This document shows, in pieces, positions 53,701 to 60,984 of a stretch of 64,000 nucleotides of DNA. How positions within the stretch are numbered: the first letter of the stretch is position 1; every line of letters begins with the position of its first letter. Source of the stretch: Ewingella allii (GTDB taxonomy: Bacteria > Pseudomonadota > Gammaproteobacteria > Enterobacterales > Enterobacteriaceae); assembly GCF_044430645.1 (NCBI RefSeq), contig NZ_JAWUDN010000004.1, forward strand, positions 318,761 to 382,760. Reading direction: 5' to 3'. The notes under the pieces are model-generated. The model saw only the letters and a program-made list of their open reading frames with translations. It was not told where the DNA came from and did not search any database. A program made the position numbers and the translations under genes.

Positions 53701-55271
53701 GCTGGCAATATCAGTACGACGCGCTGGGCAATTTGCAGCAAAGTCAGGGGCCGGACGGAGCAACTCAGAAGTTTCTGCGCTACGGCAGCGGGCATCTGTT
53801 GCAGCGCCTCTGGCAGCTGGATGGGCAAAAGGCTGAGATCGCCGATTACGAGCGGGATCGCCTGCATCGCGAGATAAGCCGCAGCCAAGGTCCGCTGACG
53901 CTGGAGACGGCCTATGATCCGGCAGGAAGGATCATCAAGCGCCGCAGCGCGGTGCTGGAACGCCGCTACCAGTGGGATCGCTTGGATCAGGTGGCGCAGC
54001 AGATGCTGATGTCAGTGGAAAAAAGCGACTCAAGACCAAGCTTCAGCCAGCAGCGTTTTGGCTATGACGCGGCAGGGCAGGTGACTCACCGCATCGGCGC
54101 GGAGCGTGAAGAGCGTTTCCACTTCGATCCGGCGGGCAACCGCACAGACACGCCGGGGCAGGTGGTCTGGCACAACCTGCTGCGCCGACTCAAAGGCGCA
54201 CGCTGGGAGTATGACGGTTTTGGACGCCTGCTGTGGCGCAAGGCCGATCAGAGCGCGGTCGAGCAGCACTTCAGCTATAACGCCGAGCATCAGGTGACAG
54301 AGGTGCGGCTAACCGGGCACCGGGAATTCCAGCGAGTGCAGTATCGCTATGACGCGCTGGGGCGGCGAACGCATAAAGTTCTGCATCGCCACGGCCAGCT
54401 GGAAGCCAACGCGGAAATCATCACCTTCCACTGGCAAGGTTTGCAGATGGTGGGCGAGCAGAGCAGCCGCACGCCGGACCGCAGCGTGCAATATCTGTAT
54501 AGCGAAGGAAGCTGGGAGCCGCTGGCTCGAGTGGACATTACCGGAGATAGCCAGCAGACGTTTTGGTATCACACCGACCTGAATGGCCTGCCCGAGCGAA
54601 TGACCGATGAACGCGGTGAAATCGTCTGGCAAGGCCGCTTCAGCAGTTGGGGAGAAACCGAGCACGAAACCCACGCCAGCCACCTCGCCGTGCCGCAGAA
54701 CCTGCGCTTCCAAGGCCAGTATCTGGACAGGGAAACAGGCCTACACTACAATCTTTTCCGTTACTACGACCCCGTAGCAGGGCGATTTACCCAGCCGGAC
54801 CCGATAGGGCTGGCGGGTGGGTTGAATACCTATTCTTATGTGCCTGAGCCGCTGGGGTGGGTGGATCCGCTTGGGTTGAAAAGTTGTCGACTTCAATATA
54901 TGGGAAGAACACCAGGTAAAAAATCACGAACCGGTAGGGCAGTCATTGAAAGGATGCGTGCTGAAGGGAGAATCCGTGGTACTGGAGAAGATATGAGATT
55001 CAAAAGTTCTACAAATGGCAAATGGTATCTTGTTGAAGATGCTGATATGGCTCATCTTACCGATGCTGTATCTTATTGGAATAAAAGAGGTGGTTTCTTT
55101 GGTGCTAAAGCTCGAGAAATCAGAACTTGGATGCGGGACCCGAACAATTATGAATTAGAATATTATGGTTTTAATCGCTCTCAAGGTGCAAAATTATTGG
55201 AAACATATAAGCATCCTTCTGAATTTATCGGCCCATCAGAAGCATCGCAATATTTTATGAAGGGATTGTAA
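50736..55271 (+). CDS. rhs: PAAR-domain Rhs effector with variable C-terminal toxin
   Basis: This 1511-residue T6SS effector starts with a pre-PAAR region and hydrophobic helices (about residues 20-60, EGAIYAGIFMASTAMVASGF; a second at about 130-155). PAAR-like sequence follows (VHIMGKPAARAAG, and VLINGQPAARDGDRSTCEA near residue 222). RHS/YD repeats fill about 350-1300. The core ends with the self-cleavage signature DPIG-18 residues-DPLGL, so the toxin should be released after residue 1381. The core is GC-rich; from about 54880 the sequence turns AT-rich, marking the exchangeable tip. It is encoded with its VgrG and EagR partners and followed by an immunity gene. Confidence 0.95.
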   Translation: MADKVAARIDDPLVHSSLISDFVSGVVEGAIYAGIFMASTAMVASGFGVALGIGLTIGAIANGFPERWGNAVGGAVDDLLGSLGLRGPPDAKISSGSDNVHIMGKPAARAAGTVDHQFLNAPAGGEEEGPSAWEIAAGMAAGIASTVAHPGAFFSALGDKISSTTASDVGGFFSNLWKDITQPTVASASPHSSAATKDEVDCTKHSGPIFLAEGSKKVLINGQPAARDGDRSTCEAKIEVAEDPRVRIGGENIVVQDIRSGKNFLAWFIGGLVGGGELKQLLQFMGRAFDRMAARRLLRTAPCPIIFGAAGKLAAEVAPRAVQTALPVNIATGAKILAGAEDLDFVLEDRIPLYWQRVYHSRNLATGMLGQGWTLPFETRLIRYRAANGALHFLWRDISGRELDMGEVRPGDIVQFTEDGLTLYCTLDGVVVLQTSEGEHQLYEPDPAHEGEWRIARLYDRHDNCQHLTWNDAGQLIAIAGDNEAMSVELSYEFEHGRLAAVHQIAAGERYLLVRYGYNDEGQLVSVSDADEVVTRRFSWDRASDMLATHSYATGLTVHYDWQPAADSRYWRVNAYQVLDAQQQILESWIIDSDEQARNATVTCLSSGSSFHQWDELYRITRWTDMYGAEWQYEWVDQGELLQATIGPEEERWEYGYDQRGNLSAVRNPLGDTRLTVWHPVWSQPEQEVLADGASWRYEHNLLGDVVKVTDPQGGVTQLEWNPQGDLVCETDALGNTHRFWWNERGQMISDEDCSGYRSHQHYDATGRLLSATDAEGNTTSCRWSRAGRIEAIIRADNRETHYEYDAYGQLIGENIDGFSERKLQRNVRGQVICQTDPAGHQTRFDYDRFGRLTRLINPNNDSWLFDYDSGERLLAQTDYTGRRKSYGYDDRGQVTSITQQPLAQHGELLEPLVSHLEYDLLGRLSAKSNAETYTRYQYAARNVTVQRTARGKLRAAQQQGVEPEWDEQLSFTLDALGNLQSEQNHGGRWQYQYDALGNLQQSQGPDGATQKFLRYGSGHLLQRLWQLDGQKAEIADYERDRLHREISRSQGPLTLETAYDPAGRIIKRRSAVLERRYQWDRLDQVAQQMLMSVEKSDSRPSFSQQRFGYDAAGQVTHRIGAEREERFHFDPAGNRTDTPGQVVWHNLLRRLKGARWEYDGFGRLLWRKADQSAVEQHFSYNAEHQVTEVRLTGHREFQRVQYRYDALGRRTHKVLHRHGQLEANAEIITFHWQGLQMVGEQSSRTPDRSVQYLYSEGSWEPLARVDITGDSQQTFWYHTDLNGLPERMTDERGEIVWQGRFSSWGETEHETHASHLAVPQNLRFQGQYLDRETGLHYNLFRYYDPVAGRFTQPDPIGLAGGLNTYSYVPEPLGWVDPLGLKSCRLQYMGRTPGKKSRTGRAVIERMRAEGRIRGTGEDMRFKSSTNGKWYLVEDADMAHLTDAVSYWNKRGGFFGAKAREIRTWMRDPNNYELEYYGFNRSQGAKLLETYKHPSEFIGPSEASQYFMKGL
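54739..54829 (+). repeat. 91-bp direct repeat, copy 1 (3' end of rhs core)
   Basis: These 91 bases, coding for the last part of the Rhs core up to the residues NTY, are identical to 62330-62420. They are in the same frame in both places. Direct comparison shows the match ends at C54829/G62421 on the right and G54738/A62329 on the left. Confidence 0.97.
54879..55268 (+). other. Rhs C-terminal toxin tip, likely HNH/GH-E nuclease
   Basis: This part of the rhs gene encodes the 130 residues after DPLGL. The sequence contains GKWYLVEDADMAHLTDAVSY, later REIRTWMRDPNNYELEYYGF and NRSQGAKL. A [G/A]H pair followed some 25-40 residues later by E/R-rich and 'DPxNYxxE...NRS' elements is the pattern of the HNH/ENDO VII 'GH-E' nuclease family in polymorphic toxins; here the Gly before the His is Ala. 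DNA cleavage in the recipient is inferred. AT-rich composition unlike the core signals horizontal exchange. Confidence 0.55.
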
Positions 55272-55272
55272 A

Positions 55273-55710
55273 ATGAAAGAACTTAGTGAGAATTTCTTAG
55301 AGTTGGAAGTGGAAATTATTTCTATAATAGAAAAAGGTAATGAATTAAATTCGAAAAAAAAACATGAAGAAGCTATTTCTTTATATAAAAAAGCTTGGGG
55401 TATATTGCCGGAACCTAAACTCGGTTGGGAAATGATTAGCTCTTGGCTTGCTGGATCATTTTTTACTGCTTATTTTTATTTGGAGGAATATGATTTGGCG
55501 AAACATTGGGCTTTAAAACAATTAGATTCCGATGATGCCGATAATAATACAGCCCCTTTAATCGCTTTAGGGATGGTTTGTTTTGAGTTAAATGAGCTTA
55601 AAGAAGCGTTTGGGTATTTTGATTCTGCTTATATATATGGGAAAGAAAGAGCTTTTAAAGGGAGGCCCGAAAAGTATCTTAAGTTCTACTTGAGCGAGAA
55701 TAATAAATAG
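55273..55710 (+). CDS. TPR-like immunity protein for the Rhs tip
   Basis: This 145-residue cytoplasmic protein has no signal peptide. It begins one base after the rhs stop. Two or three TPR-like helical pairs are visible: NELNSKKKHEEAISLYKKAW, YFYLEEYDLAKHWALKQLDS, and MVCFELNELKEAFGYFDSAY. Position directly after the toxin tip, matching AT-rich composition and cytoplasmic location make it the immunity protein for that tip. TPR-like folds occur among known immunity proteins. Confidence 0.8.
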   Translation: MKELSENFLELEVEIISIIEKGNELNSKKKHEEAISLYKKAWGILPEPKLGWEMISSWLAGSFFTAYFYLEEYDLAKHWALKQLDSDDADNNTAPLIALGMVCFELNELKEAFGYFDSAYIYGKERAFKGRPEKYLKFYLSENNK

Positions 55711-56188
55711 TTTTCCTCATGGCGAGCGCCTAAGAAATAAACTTAGATATGCTCTTATCTATGAAAATGCTAGAGTAGGTTAAGTGATAATATTCTAGAT
55801 TTTACTTATAGAGCATAATTAACTCGAAAATAAATACTTGTTAAATAAATTTTACGATATGATTTTTTATTTCAAATAAACTAATGCATTAGAACAGAAA
55901 CTTATTTGGTCTGTATGAGGTAATTTAAGATTAATCTTGAATAAGGATTGGCGTCGATGTGTTTTATCGAGTATGTGAGATAAAAATATATTTGGTATTC
56001 AGTAGATTAAGATGCGATAAATCTGAAAATATTAAATTATCTAAAATTGATTTAGATATTCTTAGAAATAACTAATTTTGTCAAAGGCAACTGCAAATGG
56101 TATGTTTTTTATTGATAAATTTAATATCAAAGAAGTATTTTGTCCTAAGTAAATTCAACACTAACTCGCCCTTGTTTGGAAGTATAAA
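55711..56188. other. AT-rich gap with short ORF remnants
   Basis: No intact gene is visible. Two short open stretches look protein-like: one of about 40 codons ending KLSKIDLDILRNN near 56074, and one reading LSKATANGMFFIDKFN... to a stop near 56150. They are too short to name and could be pieces of a decayed tip or immunity gene. GGAAG at 56179-56183 is the ribosome site of the next (broken) gene. Confidence 0.4.
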
Positions 56189-56618
56189 TGCAAAACTCTA
56201 CGACTAAAAACATGATAAGAAATGAATCGTTTTTTTAAAATCTCCAACATTACCTGATAATGACGATTTAACACAATATTTTATCGATAAATTTGATGAA
56301 GTAGGGAAGTTTTTGATTGCTCATCCTAGTAAGAACGTAATATCTCTTTTCCTTAACTCTTATGGCAATGGCAATGGAGATGGAGTATATCAAGTTGTTG
56401 AGGATGTTTTTATAGTTGCCAACACGATGATGTAATTATAGAAATAAAAAATATTGAAGAATATTTATATGGGATACAGTTTAAGCTATTGATTTACTCA
56501 GGTGTCAACGGCATTCTCAGATGTTAAATTGAATAAAGGTTTAAAGTCCGCCTTAATTTCAGATAATGAAGGTATCAGGGATATGGCCCAATTATCTATT
56601 GATATTATAGATGGCTAA
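56189..56618 (+). pseudogene. Frameshifted putative immunity gene
   Basis: The ATG at 56189 has a clear ribosome site (GGAAG, 5 bases). The frame MQNSTTKNMIRNESFF runs into a stop at 56237 inside a run of seven T; one more T would restore LKSPTLPDNDDLTQYFIDKF and on to QVVEDVFIVAN. A second shift near 56420-56430 leads to DDVIIEIKNIEEYLYGIQF, and a third near 56490-56505 leads to AFSDVKLNKGLKSALISDNE ending IDIIDG at 56618. Joined, it would be a protein of about 140 residues that I do not recognise. Location in the Rhs island suggests a former immunity gene. Confidence 0.7.
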
Positions 56619-56686
56619 TGCCAAGTGGGAAAGGCGCACTTGGGGAAGTATCAGCTGTTAAAACCTGTTAATTTCTTATTCTCTGA

Positions 56687-56710
56687 AACGCCGCTTAGCG
56701 GCGTTTTTTT
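56687..56710 (+). terminator. Rho-independent terminator
   Basis: A perfect 8-bp GC-rich stem pairs AACGCCGC with GCGGCGTT around TTA, followed by TTTTT. It stands 68 bases after the frameshifted immunity gene and closes that former transcription unit. Confidence 0.88.
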
Positions 56711-56813
56711 ATATCTAGCTCTTATCATGCATTCCTGGCCTTAAGCTACAATACTTAAACAGGATCTTAGCATATATAATCCGTTTCGAGTCTAATGATG
56801 AAGGCAATGGTAT

Positions 56814-57174
56814 ATGGATAAAAATGACATTTTAGAAGAGTTAAAACGCATAGAAATTAGTCTAGGGGTTGAATTACCATATGCTTATAAGAAATTTCTG
56901 TCTGAGGAGGTACAAGATAAAGAAATTTATGAGATAGATAATAGTAGGGGGGCTCTATTTATATATTTAATTATCTAGATCTTGTTGATAGGAAGGGGTT
57001 TATACAGTGCAAAATGTCGAGCCGGACTACTTATTAATAGGACAGGATGGTGATTTAGGATATTTTATAAGCTTAAAAGATAATAGTGTTAGAATTTACA
57101 GTTTAGATCTTGGCGCTCTCGGTAGTCTAGAAATAAATGCGGAAGCTGAAGATGTCTATGGTTTAACCCATTGA
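56814..57174 (+). pseudogene. SMI1/KNR4-family immunity pseudogene
   Basis: Frame 1 from ATG 56814 reads MDKNDILEELKRIEISLGVE, LPYAYKKFLSEE, typical of the SMI1/KNR4 immunity superfamily start, and stops at 56976. A shifted frame gives FNYLDLVDRKGFIQ, and a third frame from about 57007 gives VEPDYLLIGQDGDLGYFISL and SLDLGALGSLEINAEAEDVY, the conserved later part of the family, ending at 57174. At least two frameshifts separate the pieces. It was therefore probably a cytoplasmic nuclease-toxin immunity protein of about 120 residues, now inactive unless the shifts are sequencing errors. Confidence 0.82.
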
Positions 57175-57632
57175 TTATTCAAACAAATATATGGCTTACG
57201 TGTATTGGGAGGAAGATGTAGTTAGAAATTTTACTCCGTATAACTGAAATATGAAGTATTAGAAAGTTTGTAATGCTGCATCTGGGCCTGATAGGTTGCT
57301 AAGACCAAGTGGCTGGTTGCTTTACTCTGTTGACCCGATAGGGTTTAGAGAAAATATTCGGGGAGATAATAGATAATTTTAATTGGTAGGGGGGGGGAAC
57401 TAGTTAAATGAACTATAATTGAGTGCAGATAAAACTATTAAGGCCGTGCGGTAGCTTAAGCGCTATAGCTGATTGATTATGCCACAATAGAGCTATAAAT
57501 GTTGTTATGTCCAGACTGCTCATTGCTATCAGCTGTAGGTTAATTTGAGAGATATAAAATAAATCTATTCATTAAATCGATAGAATGTGCCTTTTTTTGT
57601 AATTTTTACTTACTTTGCGTGAGGAGAAAACT
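57175..57632. other. Gap with possible rhs-core relic and a G9 tract
   Basis: No gene is seen. Bases 57319-57346 (GCTTTACTCTGTTGACCCGA and on) resemble the rhs core segment coding RFTQPDPIG, with one base missing and several substitutions, so this may be the degraded junction of an older tip. A run of nine G lies near 57389-57397. The 3' part is plain AT-rich sequence leading to the GAGGAG ribosome site of the next gene. Confidence 0.4.
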
Positions 57633-57983
57633 ATGAATCTTGATGAGCTGGTAGTTAATGCAATTTTTAAAGAGCTATTTGACGAGAATTCAGCGCGATA
57701 CAAGCAATCCTTGAAAAAAACAATCAATAATGACAACGATGTTTATGCTAAGGCGAGAAATGCTCTTGCGAAGCTGAGCGATCCTGATAAGGATCAGATT
57801 TTAATGTTTATCGATATGGTCATTGCGGATAGCGCAGCGACAATATTGGGAACACTTGATGGCACTCATTACCCAGATAATATTCAACACGATTTTAAAC
57901 TCATCTATAACAATGAAGAAATACAAGGAAACCTACAAGACCTCTTTATAGAAAAGGCCGAGGATAAAGGGGTTTACGGTTAA
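57633..57983 (+). CDS. Small protein of unknown function, putative orphan immunity
   Basis: I do not recognise this protein. It has 116 residues, is acidic and predicted soluble and helical in its first half (MNLDELVVNAIFKELFDENS, ALAKLSDPDKDQILMFIDMV), with a C-terminal part containing LGTLDGTHYPDN and FKLIYNNEEIQGNLQDLFIE. The ribosome site GAGGAG with 6-base spacing is near ideal, so it is likely expressed. Setting among Rhs tip remnants suggests an orphan immunity protein kept after its toxin was lost. Confidence 0.65.
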   Translation: MNLDELVVNAIFKELFDENSARYKQSLKKTINNDNDVYAKARNALAKLSDPDKDQILMFIDMVIADSAATILGTLDGTHYPDNIQHDFKLIYNNEEIQGNLQDLFIEKAEDKGVYG

Positions 57984-58427
57984 TTAGTCAAGGGGCTAAT
58001 TTAAGTGTCACCCGTTTATAATAGTTTCATTATTTAATTGATGTTTTTTATAATTATAATCTTAAATTGTTATTCAAAATTCATGACTAGGTAAGCTAAG
58101 TATAAGAATTATCAGCTGTGTCTCTCGATAGTCAGTAGATTTCCACCAACCAACATAGGTTTCGAACAGCTTTGATAATTCAGTGCTCAATTACTAACTG
58201 TTATTGTCTATTTTTCTGCTATGGCTCATGAACACATCGGTTTATTTAAATAATCAACAATTCTAAGTGGGAGTATATAATGAAATTTATCTGTACTGTA
58301 TGTAAATTGAAGGTCTAAATTTCTACCAAATGAAGATTGTTTTTTAATGCTATAATAGTCAAGACTTTCCTTGAAGCAATACATTTAAAGCTTGCGAGCA
58401 CGCCACATCATAATGCGAGGTTATTAC
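57984..58427. other. AT-rich gap with a truncated start
   Basis: No intact gene. A good ribosome site (GGGAG) precedes an ATG near 58280, but the frame MKFICTVCKLKV stops after 12 codons; a neighbouring frame continues IEGLNFYQMKIVF. It may be the beginning of a gene broken by a frameshift. Nothing else is recognisable. Confidence 0.35.
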
Positions 58428-58823
58428 ATGACGGAGGGATGCGATAAAAATTTAAGTAATTTACTCATAAAACATTTTCCCTCGGAAGACTTTTCCCTAG
58501 ATTTGACTAGGGATCTTAAGTATTTATATATCGTTAGGCAAAAATCTCGATTGAGAATTTTGGAAGAATTGCAAATACATGCAGATTCTGTCAAAAAAAA
58601 TAACATAGAAGTCTTTGGATTCTATGCATTAATCAATAAATTAGATAAGTTGTTTTGTGAAACCATCTCAATATTGTGCGCTCGTAATAAGGAGTATTCT
58701 TTCGAAATTTACTTAACAGATGATTGTTCAAAGAGAATAGGTTATTCATTGGTTAAGAATCGAGAGAAAAGTGAAAGCGAATTATTATGGGAACTTAGCT
58801 TAGGGATAAATCATGATGGCTAA
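58428..58823 (+). CDS. Hypothetical cytoplasmic protein, putative orphan immunity
   Basis: I do not recognise this 131-residue protein. It has no signal peptide or membrane segment. Segments such as LSNLLIKHFPSEDFSLDLTR, FGFYALINKLDKLFCETISI and EYSFEIYLTDDCSKRIGYSL suggest an alpha/beta fold. The ATG at 58428 has GAGG seven bases upstream; an ATG at 58413 is possible. Size, AT-rich composition and place suit an immunity protein without its toxin. Confidence 0.6.
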   Translation: MTEGCDKNLSNLLIKHFPSEDFSLDLTRDLKYLYIVRQKSRLRILEELQIHADSVKKNNIEVFGFYALINKLDKLFCETISILCARNKEYSFEIYLTDDCSKRIGYSLVKNREKSESELLWELSLGINHDG

Positions 58824-59227
58824 TTTATGTAACAGGTAGATACGAACAAGTGAGTCTATGGAATTTCATTGAGAGCTAACAACAAGATATCAATGCTCTA
58901 AAATAATGATGATGAGAGCGTTTCATCAAGCAGGCACATTTCAACTCAAATCGTCTTAGTGCCAATCTCCATTAGGGATGAAATATTGTGGCTTACGCTT
59001 GTTGGGCAAAGGCAGTGGTTACCTTGCTAAAATGTTGTGGGATTAGCACGGCGGTGTTGCTCAAGTTGGAGTGATGAGAAACACTGTTGATATACTGTTA
59101 GGCCTAACAAGCGAGTTCTACATAATGAGTAATGGCTTTGCGAATTTGAAAATTGGTCTATATGCGCAATTCATTGCTCTCTAGAGATATGAAAGTGAAA
59201 TAATTTATCAATATATGGGTAAGTAAA
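58824..59227. other. Gap without recognisable gene
   Basis: Composition is mixed; 58970-59110 is less AT-rich than its surroundings and includes a short frame (VAYACWAKAVVTLLKCCGIS) with no good start. I see no domain in it. It may be debris of an older cassette. Confidence 0.35.
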
Positions 59228-59843
59228 ATGAAGTGTTCACAAATTCTTAGAGATTTATCTAAAGAAAATGAAGATTTAAAAAAAGATAATTAGTAATATT
59301 CACTCAAGATTTACCGTTTCTGATAAGGGAGTCCTTGAGGGTTTATGCAAAGTCTCTTATATTCTTTACATTATAAGAGATGTTGAGAACTCGTTGTTAA
59401 TTACAGATCGGCTATCACTAATTCCTTTCAATAATGATTATGATTATTGGACTTGGATTGAGTTTGCTATATCTTTAAGAGCAGAGATATCCAATCAAAT
59501 TGGATATAATGAGAAGGGAAGGGCTTCACTAGATATAATTAAGGCTGCATTAAACCGCGGTGAGGGTATTGAAAAGAAAATTAAAATTAATGTGCATAAT
59601 AGATTTATGGCTGGTGAGGGCGTTGTACTAGATGAGTCGATAACGGATGGGACGAGGCAGGATATCTATAATGAATTTAATCATAGATTAATATATTTGA
59701 TGAAATTGATTAAATTGAATGTGTTGGGAGCATCTGCCGAGTACAGCCGTGAAAAGACATTGTCTAATATTAATAGTAATGTTCAAAGAATGCTCGTCTT
59801 AGTCCAAGAAAATGCACTAGATGGAGCACAACCATTTAGGTAA
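59228..59843 (+). pseudogene. Immunity-like gene with single frameshift at an A7 run
   Basis: ATG 59228 opens MKCSQILRDLSKENEDLKK and stops at 59291. Removing one A from the seven-A run at 59278-59284 joins it to IISNIHSRFTVSDKG, KVSYILYIIRDVENSLLITD and the long open frame that runs to 59843 (FAISLRAEISNQIG, GRASLDIIKAALNRGEG, MLVLVQENALDGAQPFR). The repaired protein would have about 204 residues. I do not recognise the family. The long remainder shows almost no decay, so the shift is recent or a sequencing error. An alternative start at 59394 would give a 149-residue protein but has no clear ribosome site. Confidence 0.65.
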
Positions 59844-60058
59844 TTAAACTAATTTTATATAATAGATGGCAATCAATCGATACCAGATACGAGTTTTTAT
59901 CTGTAATGTAAGTCCTGGCTTGTACACCCTGATTTCAGGAAGGTGTGAATATAAATAATCATCACAATGTGATAGTTGATTGAAACACTTTAAAAGTACC
60001 CAGTTAATTTTATTTTCGATTGGATTTATTGTATAGGTATAATTGGTTCAAGATAAGT

Positions 60059-60253
60059 ATGCAAAGAATAAAACTTGTAAAATTAATAAAATGGATTCAG
60101 TGTTGTGAGGGTACTTAAGAGGAAGTAGATAATGACATTGATTTTCTCTGCAACACTGTGACAGAGCCAGATGCTGAAAATTATATTTTACAAAATGATC
60201 TAAGTGGTGATATAGCCGATAAAATAATGGACTATAAACCTATGCGACTATAG
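60059..60253 (+). pseudogene. Short immunity-like remnant with in-frame stop
   Basis: One frame reads MQRIKLVKLIKWIQCCEGT, a TAA at 60116, then EEVDNDIDFLCNTVTEPDAE and NYILQNDLSGDIADKIMDYK to a stop at 60253. The part after the stop is acidic and protein-like. With the stop read through it would be 64 residues, probably a fragment of a larger gene. Not recognised. The stretches on either side (59844-60058 and 60254-60479) hold no gene. Confidence 0.4.
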
Positions 60254-60479
60254 AATTTTCCTTGTGTCTTCACTGGCAAGGCTCTGTCGATTATTTTTAA
60301 TCGACGAATTAAAAGTTTAATATGTCTTTGCCTTACTTTTTTCATGCAGATTAGAGCAAGGTTATAAATGTAATGTTACTTATTAATCAGTAATCAGGTA
60401 AAAAAAGATTCTGTAGAATTTCTAAACTTACAGAAAACAACAGGATTTTATTTGCTTTATTTTTATGGGATTCAAGTAA

Positions 60480-60761
60480 ATGGAAATGTTGGAAAGGTAT
60501 TATACAAGCGATAAAGACTGGGAAGAGTTCTCGAGTTTATTTTCCGAATACAAAGGTCACAAGCAGGTTATTGAGTTGGCCGTACTGTTAAATGAAAATA
60601 TAGATATTGCTACAGTTATATGGGGAAAGGTTGGTCGACTTGGTGCGAAAGAGTGGATATACAAAAATGTCAATGCATTAGACATGGCTAGACCGGTAGA
60701 TTGTCTTGATGATAAAAAGTTATTGAACAGGTTGCGTGTGGCGCTTATGCGGATGCCATGA
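60480..60761 (+). CDS. DUF2384 (Xre/ParS/MbcA-type)-like small protein
   Basis: This 93-residue protein's second half resembles the toxin-binding domain of Xre/MbcA/ParS antitoxins: AVLLNENIDIATVIWGKVGR, then a W-I-Y-x-N-V helix and ALDMARPVDCLDDKKLLNRL. The N-terminal helix-turn-helix of true Xre antitoxins is absent. In classic pairs this domain neutralises RES-type NAD-degrading toxins; here no RES gene is next to it. It could be an orphan immunity protein in the Rhs island. GGGA lies 9 bases upstream of the ATG. Family assignment is by eye. Confidence 0.55.
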   Translation: MEMLERYYTSDKDWEEFSSLFSEYKGHKQVIELAVLLNENIDIATVIWGKVGRLGAKEWIYKNVNALDMARPVDCLDDKKLLNRLRVALMRMP

Positions 60762-60762
60762 T

Positions 60763-60984
60763 AATAAATTAATTCCTTCTCCTTTAAGTTTATCTTTTGC
60801 AGGAAGGGGGTTACCGCATGATATTTTGAATAAACCTTGTTCAATTTATTAAGTGTTAAAGCCTCTTGAGGTGAACTTTGGACCCGCGATAGCATTGCTT
60901 GGTCAAAGAGCTTTAGGTACCCAGCATGAAACAATGGAATCTATAGAGAATCTTGTAACAAACGATTTTTTGAGAAAAATATGA
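60763..60984 (+). pseudogene. TNT-type (NAD+ glycohydrolase) toxin C-terminal remnant
   Basis: One reading frame encodes NKLIPSPLSLSFAGRGLPHD, ILNKPCSIY, a TAA at 60850, then VLKPLEVNFGPAIALLGQRA, LGTQHETMESIENLV and NDFLRKI, with a stop at 60982. This follows the C-terminal half of the TNT domain (tuberculosis necrotizing toxin) closely: a 'sP..t.F..R.LP' block, 'Y.V.KPl.V..G', the 'G.GTQ' motif with the functional glutamine, and a closing 'S...L....yL...' helix. The stop sits where TNT proteins have Gln or Glu, so one substitution (CAA or GAA to TAA) could explain it. The N-terminal half of the domain is missing. Its stop overlaps the next gene as ATGA. Confidence 0.68.

Noticed and set aside
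54739..54829. Insertion-sequence end or transposase as the cause of the 91-bp repeat
   Set aside because: The repeat is coding rhs core in frame at both sites, with no terminal inverted repeats, target duplication or transposase gene in the island, so homologous rhs exchange explains it better.
57389..57397. G9 tract as a phase-variation switch of a gene
   Set aside because: No open reading frame or promoter can be tied to the tract; it may be chance or a sequencing artefact.
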